DNA of 32,898 nucleotides, from positions 1 through 32,898 of the IMG/VR virus record IMGVR_UViG_3300027972_000038, one strand, 5' to 3'. The notes beneath the pieces were generated by a model. The model was not told the DNA's origin. It did not search any database and worked only from the letters and a program-made list of their open reading frames with translations. This DNA is from a virus. Positions 23,398 to 29,969 of the stretch are shown piece by piece. The number at the start of each line of letters is the position of its first letter. The first letter of the stretch is position 1. The translations under genes and the position numbers were made by a program.

Positions 23398-23404
23398 GCG
23401 GCCT

Positions 23405-23488
23405 CTACCACAGCCCGCCTCCCGTGAAGACCCAGACGAGGTACACGACAAGCGCTGCAGCGAAGAGAAGACTGAGGAGTGCGTTCAT
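23405..23488 (-). CDS. 27-residue membrane peptide
   Basis: ATG at 23488 overlaps the cytosine methyltransferase stop as ATGA. The peptide is one hydrophobic helix (ALLSLLFAAALVVYLVWVF) ending in Thr-Gly-Gly-Gly-Leu-Trp. The ATGA coupling, an intact hydrophobic helix and the absence of another gene in this interval support it as a real microprotein, perhaps a membrane-complex subunit or lysis-related peptide. Confidence 0.5.
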   Translation of the reverse strand: MNALLSLLFAAALVVYLVWVFTGGGLW

Positions 23489-24468
23489 GCTGGTCTGCAG
23501 GCCTCCTCGTAGGCCATCACGAACTCCGCCGCGACTGCCGGCACGATCGCATTGCCGTAGCCCCGCAGGAGGCCCACGCGGCCGGGTACCCCATGAGCCA
23601 ACGGCTCAAGCCCGGGTTCAATGCGCCGCGCTTTCCCGTCGGCGCAAGGGATGAGGACGCTATTGCTCCAAGCGTTAGTCCTGCTCCGTTCCCGTTGTAT
23701 CCCCTCTCGCGCAGGCGCTGGATCCTCTCCATGTGCTTCTCGAGATCGCAACCGACGTTCATCGCCTGGGCATCCGGCGTCGACCAGCCCGCCAACGCTG
23801 CCTGATCCTCCAGCCGACTCCCCTTCCCCGTGTGCTCCGGGCACGGAATGCCGCCGTTCGTCGTCACGCGAGGTGTTGCCCATCCGAAGACTGCTTCCTG
23901 CATCCGCGCACCGCGTTTCCCGTCGTACTGGCGGGATCCCGGTGATCTCGAATCCGACGCTGCAACGGTCGGCCACCCAGTAGAGCCGCTGCCGGATGTG
24001 CGGTGCGCCGACGCACGCAGCGCACAGATCGGCGGCCCCACCGCCGTATCCCAATGCTTCCAAGTCAGGACGTACTCCGGCATGGAACCACTCTCGCCCA
24101 AGCTTGCTCGCAACCTGCTCTCCAAAGACGACTGGAGGGCGGCACTCCGCAATGAGGCGTCGGAACTCGGGCCACAGGTGCCGCTTGTCGGACTCGCCCC
24201 GGCCTTTCCCGGCACAAGAGAACGGCTGGCAGGGGCAACTCCCAGTCCACACGGATCGGTCATCGGACCATCCGGCAAGTCGAAGAGCGAGAGACCAGCC
24301 GCCGATCCCCGCGAAGAAGTGGCACTGCGTGTACCCGGCAAGGTCGCTAGGTTGGACGTCTGCGATGCTCCTCTCGTCGACATCGCCATCAGCGATCAGC
24401 CCTTCCTTGATGAGTTCGCGGAGCCACGCACATACCTTCGGATCATTGTCGTTGTAGTAGGCAGGCAT
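23485..24468 (-). CDS. C5-cytosine DNA methyltransferase, phage type, 327 aa
   Basis: I chose the ATG at 24468. The N-terminus (VCAWLRELIKEGLIADG, DERSIADV) is characteristic of phage Dcm proteins. Motif I is FAGIGGWSLAL (52-62), catalytic PCQPFS has C80, motif VI is altered to GEQVASKLG (usual ENV replaced by EQV), motif VIII is QRLYWVA, and the C-terminal motif X is RLLRGYGNAIVPAVAAEFV-like. It transfers methyl to C5 of cytosine, probably protecting phage DNA from host restriction. No cognate nuclease is adjacent, so it is a solitary enzyme. A second long frame is embedded in the same DNA (see 23517-24389). Confidence 0.9.
   Translation of the reverse strand: MPAYYNDNDPKVCAWLRELIKEGLIADGDVDERSIADVQPSDLAGYTQCHFFAGIGGWSLALRLAGWSDDRSVWTGSCPCQPFSCAGKGRGESDKRHLWPEFRRLIAECRPPVVFGEQVASKLGREWFHAGVRPDLEALGYGGGAADLCAACVGAPHIRQRLYWVADRCSVGFEITGIPPVRRETRCADAGSSLRMGNTSRDDERRHSVPGAHGEGESAGGSGSVGGLVDAGCPGDERRLRSREAHGEDPAPAREGIQRERSRTNAWSNSVLIPCADGKARRIEPGLEPLAHGVPGRVGLLRGYGNAIVPAVAAEFVMAYEEACRPA
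23517..24389 (-). CDS. Second coding frame inside the methyltransferase gene (290 aa)
   Basis: This frame runs in the same direction, shifted by one base, and covers most of the methyltransferase. It is not random-looking: SGSMPEYVLTWKHWD (residues 100-114), PPICALRASAHRTSGSG, three motifs GWPTV (138), GWATP (169) and GWSTP (201), and LNPGLSRWLMGYPAAW (257-272). I recall similar GW-x-TP proteins annotated beside or inside phage Dcm genes, but could not check this. The repeated motif corresponds to WVADR, MGNTS and LVDAG-like stretches in the methylase frame. Start ATG 24389; no clear ribosome site. Its protein may be real, or it may be a conserved by-product of the methylase composition. Confidence 0.5.
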   Translation of the reverse strand: MAMSTRGASQTSNLATLPGTRSATSSRGSAAGLSLFDLPDGPMTDPCGLGVAPASRSLVPGKAGASPTSGTCGPSSDASLRSAALQSSLESRLRASLGESGSMPEYVLTWKHWDTAVGPPICALRASAHRTSGSGSTGWPTVAASDSRSPGSRQYDGKRGARMQEAVFGWATPRVTTNGGIPCPEHTGKGSRLEDQAALAGWSTPDAQAMNVGCDLEKHMERIQRLRERGYNGNGAGLTLGAIASSSLAPTGKRGALNPGLSRWLMGYPAAWASCGATAMRSCRQSRRSS

Positions 24469-24478
24469 CGCCGTCCCC

Positions 24479-24868
24479 CTACCTCTTTCCCACGAAGTAC
24501 GCCCACTGGATCTCCTTGAGGCCCTCGCCGCCCGGGTGCGGGTCGTGGACCATCTTCCCTGCCCGCATGACGACCGCATGCTTGAGGCTCCGAGGTCCCG
24601 GGCCGGCGGCGATGAACTCGCTCGGGCAGCCTTCGTCAAGCACGGTCTCGGCCCACGCGTCGTTGTCCAGCCGCTCCAGTTCGTGCGCTGGGACTGCCAC
24701 AAGGCGGAGGCCGCGCTTCGCCGCCCAAGCATTCGCCGAATCGAACCATCGCTCTCCCTTCTCCGCGAAGTTCGGAACGGCGCCGACTCGGAGCTCAAGA
24801 ATCGACGCCAGGCAGGCAGAGAAGCAGTTACCGTCCTTCCCGAACCGCGTCTGCTGTACCGGGATCAC
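24479..24868 (-). CDS. C39-like papain-fold cysteine peptidase, 129 aa
   Basis: GTG at 24868 overlaps the SNF2 stop (GTGA). The motif GKDGNCFSACLASILE has the likely nucleophile C15 in the G-x-C-x-x-A-C pattern. SLKHAVVMRAGKMVHDPHPGGEGL supplies H97 and D109, and together they make a Cys-His-Asp triad. The domain is the size of minimal papain-like or C39 peptidases, which cleave peptide or isopeptide bonds. Similar small proteins are encoded by phages with no known target. Its place between an SNF2 motor and a DNA methyltransferase is unusual. A transglutaminase-like or pseudoenzyme role cannot be excluded. Confidence 0.7.
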   Translation of the reverse strand: MIPVQQTRFGKDGNCFSACLASILELRVGAVPNFAEKGERWFDSANAWAAKRGLRLVAVPAHELERLDNDAWAETVLDEGCPSEFIAAGPGPRSLKHAVVMRAGKMVHDPHPGGEGLKEIQWAYFVGKR

Positions 24869-26622
24869 TCCGTCACCTCCACACCACTCAACTCACCGCG
24901 ACGCGCCAGGTAGTCGGCCGCCAGCCGCTTGATCCCTCCGTCCTTCGTCGTGACCGCCTCCACGAGCGGAGCGTTCGGATCGCGGATCCCCTCGATCTGT
25001 GTCCGCTTGACGCCAAGCACGTCGGCAATGACCGGATCCGACCCTGAGTCCGAGAGGAGGTAGTAGACGGCCACAGGATCCTTCTGCCCGTCGCGGTGCA
25101 CCCGGCCGATGCACTGCTCATGCACGCCCGGCGACCAGTCAAGCTCGCCGAACACCACTGTCCGGCTCTTCTCCTGTAATCCATCGATGCCTTGGCCGGC
25201 GCGCAGACTCATCACGAGCACCTTCGCGGCACCGCCCACGAACGCATCGCGCGCGAGGTCCTTCTGCGTCACCGACTCCGATCCGGTAAACATGACCGGG
25301 GAGAGATCCTTGAGGAGGTCCATCCAGATCGAGTAGACCTCGCGGTGCCACCCGTAGAGGACGACGTGCTCCCCGGACTCGACGAGCAGACGGACGAACG
25401 CCGCGACATAGGGCGCCTTGGCAATCCCGGTCGCCTGCCGCAGCCGCCAGTCGAGCTCACGTGCCGCCTGGCCGCGCTCGGTGAACTCCGACGTCGATCG
25501 CAGAATCACCCGTGCCAGCTCGGCAACGTCCACCGAGACTCGGTTGAGCGCCTCCGTGTCAGCGTCGACATGCTGCGGCATGACCATCACTTCGGGAAGC
25601 TCGCGGGAGACGTCGGCCCGCGTTCTGCGGATCATGAGCCCCGTCTCGCGGACGTACGATCCGAAGGCGACCGGATCCCGAACGGGAGCCTGTGACGTTC
25701 CGTACCTCTCCATGCACCACTCGCGCAGGAACTCGTCGAGCGTTCCAAGCGCGCCCGGGCGGAGGGCTTCCATCACGTGGAAGAACTCCCCGCCGTAGTT
25801 GTAAACCGGCGTCGCCGAGAGGCCGAGGCGATACTGCGCCGCGCGGGCAATGCAGTTCGCTGCTGTGCCTTTCGCGCTCTCTTTGCCCCGGCGAAGCTCC
25901 TGAACCTCATCGAAGATCACCGTGCGCATGGTTCCGGCAAGCGTGCTCGCCCAGCCCGCAAGCTTGTGGTAGTTGGTCACGAGAACGTCGGGAAACCGAT
26001 GCTCGAGGATCTCATCCCTGCCATGCTTCTTCTTGCCGCCTGCGATGTCGTACGGCGTCCCTTTCTTGATCACGTGCACGGTGAGGTCCGGAGCAAAGCG
26101 ATTCAGCTCACGTGCCCACTGGGTCGTGAGGTGCGTCAGAGTGACGACAAGCGCCGGCCGCGTCGACGGCTCGGTGAGCATGGCAATCGCCGAGATCGTC
26201 TTCCCAAGTCCGACGTCGTCCGCGACAAGCAAGCCTCTCGTGCGCAGTGCGGCCTCCGCAGCGATCCGCTGATACTCACGCGGCGGAAGAGCGAGGTCGA
26301 ACGCCCGCGGCGCAATGTCCCCGGAGAGGAGACGCCCCACGTCCACAACGCGCTGCTCGTACGCCGCGGAGCGGAGCTCGAGCTCGGCGCGATCGCTCTC
26401 CTGTATGCGAAGCGGGTACCGCTGCAGAAGCCACAGGATGTCCCGCGAGGTCTCGTCCGTCGCGAGAACCTCGATGTGCCCGGGCGTCCCGTTCTTGGCG
26501 ACGCGGCCGAACAGGCGCTTGACGCGCAATGCTACGTGGGGCTCGGTTTCGATCACCCAGCGAGATGCCGTCTCACCGAGACGAGTCACCTGGGAGAACT
26601 CGACCGTCCCATAGGTGCGCAT
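24865..26622 (-). CDS. SNF2-family DNA helicase/translocase, 585 aa
   Basis: ATG at 26622 (TGATG with the nuclease stop). Residues 1-110 precede the motor and hold no recognisable domain. Motor motifs: DVGLGKT (136-142), VVTLTHLTTQWARE, FDEVQ (237-241; DEVQ in place of DEAH), LGLSATPVYN, LVMSLRAGQGIDGLQEKSRTVVFGELDWSP, and EQCIGRVHRDGQ (motif VI). This is a divergent SNF2/RapA-like protein distinct from the HARP-type one at 1431. It is coupled to a PD-(D/E)XK nuclease immediately upstream, so the pair may act as one translocase-nuclease complex in replication, repair or degradation of rival DNA. Confidence 0.9.
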   Translation of the reverse strand: MRTYGTVEFSQVTRLGETASRWVIETEPHVALRVKRLFGRVAKNGTPGHIEVLATDETSRDILWLLQRYPLRIQESDRAELELRSAAYEQRVVDVGRLLSGDIAPRAFDLALPPREYQRIAAEAALRTRGLLVADDVGLGKTISAIAMLTEPSTRPALVVTLTHLTTQWARELNRFAPDLTVHVIKKGTPYDIAGGKKKHGRDEILEHRFPDVLVTNYHKLAGWASTLAGTMRTVIFDEVQELRRGKESAKGTAANCIARAAQYRLGLSATPVYNYGGEFFHVMEALRPGALGTLDEFLREWCMERYGTSQAPVRDPVAFGSYVRETGLMIRRTRADVSRELPEVMVMPQHVDADTEALNRVSVDVAELARVILRSTSEFTERGQAARELDWRLRQATGIAKAPYVAAFVRLLVESGEHVVLYGWHREVYSIWMDLLKDLSPVMFTGSESVTQKDLARDAFVGGAAKVLVMSLRAGQGIDGLQEKSRTVVFGELDWSPGVHEQCIGRVHRDGQKDPVAVYYLLSDSGSDPVIADVLGVKRTQIEGIRDPNAPLVEAVTTKDGGIKRLAADYLARRGELSGVEVTE

Positions 26623-26978
26623 CAGAGAGCGCCCTCCGACAGCCACAGAATAACGACCTTCTTGCCGCGGAAGAGCGGCGGGACCGCAAGATGCCCCGAG
26701 CGACTGGTCACGATGAGAAGCTCATCGATGCGCTCGTCGTCGAGGTACCCATGGATCTGACGCACGAGCTGCGCCATGCTGCCGCCCACCTTCACCTCGA
26801 TTCCGACACCGCACTCGAGGAGGAAATCGATCCGTCCGCCGGATACCGGGATCTCACGAGCGAACAGCTCCTTGGCTTCGGTCAGCACGGAAGCGATCCC
26901 CGTTTGCAGCTGCAGCTCCGACGAGAAGCGGAAGCGGTGACGAACGAGCAAGTCCCGCACGGCCATGGCGTCAGTCAT
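26622..26978 (-). CDS. PD-(D/E)XK nuclease, 118 aa
   Basis: ATG at 26978 overlaps the upstream stop (ATGACTGA); the longer frame is rejected. The core reads GGRIDFLLECGVGIEVKV: D, then E-x-K about 9 residues later, the D...ExK metal site of the restriction-endonuclease-like fold. A basic strand and helix follow (AQLVRQIHGYLDDERIDELLIVTSR), typical for small nucleases of this superfamily. The N-terminal half (MTDAMAVRDLLVRHRFRFSSELQLQTGIA) is helical. It probably cuts DNA together with the SNF2 motor encoded next. Whether it acts on structured DNA or on specific sites is unknown. Confidence 0.8.
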   Translation of the reverse strand: MTDAMAVRDLLVRHRFRFSSELQLQTGIASVLTEAKELFAREIPVSGGRIDFLLECGVGIEVKVGGSMAQLVRQIHGYLDDERIDELLIVTSRSGHLAVPPLFRGKKVVILWLSEGAL

Positions 26979-27084
26979 CACGCCGCTCCCACCAGCGGCA
27001 CCACAGCGCCGCAAGCTCCATGCCAAGCAGGCCGCCGCCAAGAGCGCAGAGCGACACGCGGGCCGCCAGCCACAGCTCGCTCAT
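26971..27084 (-). CDS. 37-residue membrane protein
   Basis: ATG at 27084 overlaps the zinc-ribbon stop as ATGA, so I reject the longer upstream frame. One membrane helix (about 6-28, LAARVSLCALGGGLLGMELA) ends with aromatic and basic residues (LWCRWWERRDD) that would sit at the cytoplasmic face. Too short to classify. Confidence 0.55.
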   Translation of the reverse strand: MSELWLAARVSLCALGGGLLGMELAALWCRWWERRDD

Positions 27085-27443
27085 CGAAGCCTCCCAGTGC
27101 TCTTGGGGCTCCAGAAGATCTGACTTGGAGGAAGCAGGGTGTTGCCGCGCAGCATCCATGTAGTGGCCTGCGGAGAAGCCTTGAGCGCGAGCATGAGGTA
27201 CCCAACGGCCGAGGTGCGGTGCACCTCACCGCTCCCGCACTCTGGGCAGCGCATCGGCCGCGGCGTCCACCAGACGTGCTTGCACTTGGCGCAGACTGCC
27301 CGATGGATGGAGTGGGGGTAGGTCAGAAGCGGGCGCCCTGTGATGGCATGCACGGCCGGGGTTAGCTCGGCCGCCTCGGGTGGAGCAACAGGGCGCGTCT
27401 GGACATTGGGCCGAGGAAACGGCCCCTCATTCGATTGCGACAT
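27081..27443 (-). CDS. Zinc-ribbon protein, 120 aa, first gene of the P3 operon
   Basis: ATG at 27443 with GGGAGG 5 bases upstream. The zinc ribbon is CAKCKHVWW (near 51-59) paired with CPECGSGE (near 66-73). A proline-rich N-terminus precedes it and a hydrophobic stretch (AVGYLMLALKASPQ) follows. DNA- or RNA-polymerase-binding roles are common for such ribbons in phages, but none can be assigned. It is the first gene transcribed from promoter-operator P3. Confidence 0.7.
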   Translation of the reverse strand: MSQSNEGPFPRPNVQTRPVAPPEAAELTPAVHAITGRPLLTYPHSIHRAVCAKCKHVWWTPRPMRCPECGSGEVHRTSAVGYLMLALKASPQATTWMLRGNTLLPPSQIFWSPKSTGRLR

Positions 27444-27475
27444 CGTGCCTCCCGCCTAGAAGGTTTGAGCCCCTT

Positions 27476-27505
27476 ACTATAACCTCACGCGGGGTTATTT
27501 GTCCA
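27476..27505 (-). promoter_or_regulatory. Promoter P3 with palindromic operator (27479-27498)
   Basis: Minus strand: -35 TGGACA (27500-27505), 18-base spacer, -10 TATAGT (27476-27481; five of six). The operator ATAACCTC-ACGC-GGGGTTAT (plus strand) lies across the spacer and differs in only four central bases and one arm base from P1. It also contains the stop codon of the upstream gene. Confidence 0.75.
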
Positions 27506-27725
27506 CCGGCCCCCGTGTGCACTTCGGCCATTCGGCCCACCCCGCAGCCAGACACGCCGCGACCAAGGCGCGCTCAAGCCGCGACGTGAATCCCATCGGC
27601 TTCACCTCCATGTCGAACACCTTCAACGCTGCGTCTGCTTCCTCGCGCCCCAGCTCTGCAGCCCTCTCCAACTCCGCCGCGAGCGCATTCGAGAACCTGC
27701 CTGCCCAGACAATCTTCTCAGGCAT
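27495..27725 (-). CDS. Hypothetical protein, 76 aa
   Basis: ATG at 27725 with GGGAGG nearby, overlapping the upstream stop by 8 bases. It has an N-terminal strand (EKIVWAGRF), a long helix (SNALAAELERAAELGREEADAALKVFDME) and a C-terminal small helix with cysteine (ALVAACLAAGWAEW). No family recognised. Its stop codon is part of operator P3. Confidence 0.6.
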   Translation of the reverse strand: MPEKIVWAGRFSNALAAELERAAELGREEADAALKVFDMEVKPMGFTSRLERALVAACLAAGWAEWPKCTRGPVDK

Positions 27726-27921
27726 CGTCCCTCCCTTTTCCACTGTGTCCCCGAGTTCCCATCCGCGTCTTGTACACGACACCTACCCGCGGAGGGCGCT
27801 TCTCCATCGTTCCAGCACACCGCGGGCACGGGAGCGTCGGCGGCGCTTTCTCCTCCGGTGCGAACGCCACCGCTCCGTCGAACCCGCATGTCCCCGTGCA
27901 CGCGTACCTCACCCGCTTCAC
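27718..27921 (-). CDS. Small zinc-ribbon protein, 67 aa
   Basis: GTG at 27921 overlaps the HTH gene stop (GTGA). Cysteine pairs CTGTC (8-12) and CPRC (32-35) form a regulatory-protein-type zinc ribbon (FmdB-like size and layout: YACTGTCGFDG, then TMEKRPP). Function unknown; FmdB-like proteins are thought to bind nucleic acids or regulators. Confidence 0.6.
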   Translation of the reverse strand: MKRVRYACTGTCGFDGAVAFAPEEKAPPTLPCPRCAGTMEKRPPRVGVVYKTRMGTRGHSGKGRDDA

Positions 27922-28730
27922 TCCCGCAGCACCTCCTCGAGCGTGTCCCTCCGCTCGGCCATCGTCGAGCCGCCGCCCGACTTCATGACCTCGGACGGCA
28001 GAAGCTCGGGCAGGTTCGCCCGCTCGCTGTAGAGTTCGACCTCGGTGCCTACTGCTTCCCCGGCCGGCTTGCCCATCCGGCCGTGCAGGAACGCGTAGGC
28101 CGACTTCATCATCGCCTCGCGCTTCTCCGGCGAGAGTCCGGCCCCCGGGAGCGCTGGGTTGCCAGGCTGCCCGTCCCGTGACTCTGCCGCACCGAGGAAG
28201 ACGACGCCGATCCGCAAAGCGAGCTCCTCGACCTGGATCTGTTTGTCGAGTGCTGCGATCGCGGCCCGGTAGTCTGGGTCCTCGATCTCAAGCGGCTTCT
28301 GGCCCTTCTTGACGTCGTAGACAACCTTGTCCTTGCCGTCGACCTTCACAACGCGCGGCTCGCGGACCTCGGCGTTCTGCATGATCGTGGTCAGCCGCCG
28401 CATCGCCGACTGCCGAAGCTGGCCGGCCTCCTCGCGCAAGTGCTCGAGCCGTCCGAACGCCTGAGCGAAGTAGTCTTCCAGGTCGATCGGGCTGGCCTGG
28501 ACGATGTCGCCAATCCACTCTCTGCGAGTCGTCCAGTCCTGGTAGATGCTGTTCCGCGTGACACCGAACTGCTCCGAGAGGATGCCGACCGCATCGACGA
28601 GGTTGGTCCCCGAGCCAATAAGGTCGAGAAGGCGCCGCCGCCTCAAGTACGCGATCTCTCGCCGCTTGAGCCCGTCGAGCGCCTTGATGCGACCCGATCC
28701 CGCCGATGGCTTCGATCCACCTGAGCCCAT
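27918..28730 (-). CDS. HTH DNA-binding protein, possible terminase small subunit
   Basis: 270 aa. Residues 15-75 contain a basic helix-turn-helix (RRRRLLDLIGSGTNLVDAVGILSEQFGVTRNSIYQDWTTR, here read as helices VDAVGILSEQFG and RNSIYQDWTT). The remainder is helical with two segments that could oligomerise (DLEDYFAQAFGRLEHLREEAG, AAIAALDKQIQVEELALRI). This architecture, an N-terminal HTH and a C-terminal helical multimerisation domain, is that of small terminase subunits. The distance to the large terminase (5 kb, same strand) is larger than usual, so a transcription-regulator role is also possible. Confidence 0.55.
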   Translation of the reverse strand: MGSGGSKPSAGSGRIKALDGLKRREIAYLRRRRLLDLIGSGTNLVDAVGILSEQFGVTRNSIYQDWTTRREWIGDIVQASPIDLEDYFAQAFGRLEHLREEAGQLRQSAMRRLTTIMQNAEVREPRVVKVDGKDKVVYDVKKGQKPLEIEDPDYRAAIAALDKQIQVEELALRIGVVFLGAAESRDGQPGNPALPGAGLSPEKREAMMKSAYAFLHGRMGKPAGEAVGTEVELYSERANLPELLPSEVMKSGGGSTMAERRDTLEEVLRE

Positions 28731-28778
28731 GGTGTGAACAACGGACGGTCACAAACCCGCCTCGTCGACCGACCGCGC

Positions 28779-29969
28779 TTACCCGTCGCCGTCCGAATCG
28801 TGGCTCACATCGCCGCTCGGCTCGTCGTCTCCCGTGCCGGCGTCGCCGCCTTCCCCGTTGCCTGCTCCCTCGGCCTCCTTCTCCTTCTTGGCCGCTTTCT
28901 TCGTTCCCTTCGTCTTTCCGGCGTCGCCGTCCTTCTTCGCCTCGGCGAGCGCGTGGATCTCTTCCTTGAGTTCGACAGGAAGAAGCTGCTCGGCGACAAC
29001 GACGCCGTTGCGGACGTAGTACCCATCGCCGTCGATCGTGTACTCGCGCGCCAGCTTCTTGCACCGCTCGCGGTCGACCTTCTTCTCCGCGGTCTTCCGC
29101 TCGGCGAACATCGCCACCGTGAACGGATCGAACGCCGTCAGCTGGTGCTGGTCGAGGTACGTGTAGACGTCATCCGGCGTCCATTCGTCGAGCATCGACG
29201 CGACCTTGAGGCCGGCTGCCTCGTACGCTTCCGCCCCGTTCGCTGCCAGGTCCTTGCGTGCGACCGCGCAGACCACCATTCGGACCTTGTCTCGCCCCTT
29301 GAGGAGTTGTGCTGCCTCTTTCCAGAATCCGGCCTCGCCGTCCGCCTGGAACGCGGCGAGCGTCTCCGGGGTGTGGATCGCAAGCGGATCCAACCCGTAG
29401 TACAGCCGGTACTGCTCGAGGTACTCGTCGAGCCCCCCGACGGGCTCCTTGGGAAGCTGGGAGAAGAGCACGAGCGGCTTGAACCGCCCGTGGTAGTAGC
29501 GCATGACCAGGTTCGCCAACACGATGCTGTGCGGCGAGCCCGTGATCTCGATCGCCACCTCCCCCGGCTCCAGCTCCGTCATCGCCTGGCCGAACTCCTG
29601 GTCGAACTGCCGCAGGAGATCCACCCGACGGTCTTCCGACGTGCGCGTGTACGGCACTGCCGCCTCCTTCCTTCCGATCGAATCCACCGACGCTCCGGCA
29701 GCCGCCGCGAGCGCATGCAAGAGACGTGGCCGTTCGCGGAGGATCTTTGGCAGCTCCTCGCGGACGACCCGCTTCACTCCATCCACATCGGCGTAGCCCA
29801 GCCGATCTGCTAGGTGACGCCACAACCCTCTCCCAAGCGACGGCGACGCTGCGATCTCCTCGAAGATCTCCCGTAGGCTGTGGCCGTCGATGGCGACGTC
29901 CTCCCGGGACAGCTCCTCGTCGAGGACCATCTGCGCCACGGCTTGATCGATCTCGAGGAGGCGGTGCAT
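28779..29969 (-). CDS. PAPS-reductase-like protein with a degenerate PP-loop, 396 aa
   Basis: ATG at 29969 (TGATG with the upstream stop). Residues 1-110 are a helical extension. The middle looks like the adenine-nucleotide alpha-hydrolase fold of PAPS reductases: VAIEITGSPHSIVLANLVM, KPLVLFSQLPKEPVGGLDEYLEQYRLYYGLDPLAIHTPE, and DEWTPDDVYTYLDQHQL, the W-x-x-x-D-V-x-x-Y-L-x-x-H motif near 263-276. The nucleotide loop SGGxDS is, however, replaced by TGSPHS (143-148), so ATP or PAPS hydrolysis is unlikely. The C-terminal 55 residues are highly charged and disordered. A binding or regulatory role is inferred. It is a member of the sigma-like operon. Confidence 0.65.
   Translation of the reverse strand: MHRLLEIDQAVAQMVLDEELSREDVAIDGHSLREIFEEIAASPSLGRGLWRHLADRLGYADVDGVKRVVREELPKILRERPRLLHALAAAAGASVDSIGRKEAAVPYTRTSEDRRVDLLRQFDQEFGQAMTELEPGEVAIEITGSPHSIVLANLVMRYYHGRFKPLVLFSQLPKEPVGGLDEYLEQYRLYYGLDPLAIHTPETLAAFQADGEAGFWKEAAQLLKGRDKVRMVVCAVARKDLAANGAEAYEAAGLKVASMLDEWTPDDVYTYLDQHQLTAFDPFTVAMFAERKTAEKKVDRERCKKLAREYTIDGDGYYVRNGVVVAEQLLPVELKEEIHALAEAKKDGDAGKTKGTKKAAKKEKEAEGAGNGEGGDAGTGDDEPSGDVSHDSDGDG

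Noticed and set aside
19032-23398. Two long plus-strand frames opposite portal and terminase
   Set aside because: Antisense of strongly supported structural genes; composition is typical of GC-rich shadow frames.
23485-26978. A DISARM-like defence island (SNF2 helicase plus C5 methyltransferase)
   Set aside because: No DrmA helicase, DUF1998 protein (DrmB) or phospholipase-D protein is present; the two shared components are both common in phages.
27918-28730. Firm assignment of this gene as terS
   Set aside because: HTH and helical architecture fit, but it is 5 kb from the large terminase and no motif is specific, so only a tentative label is given.
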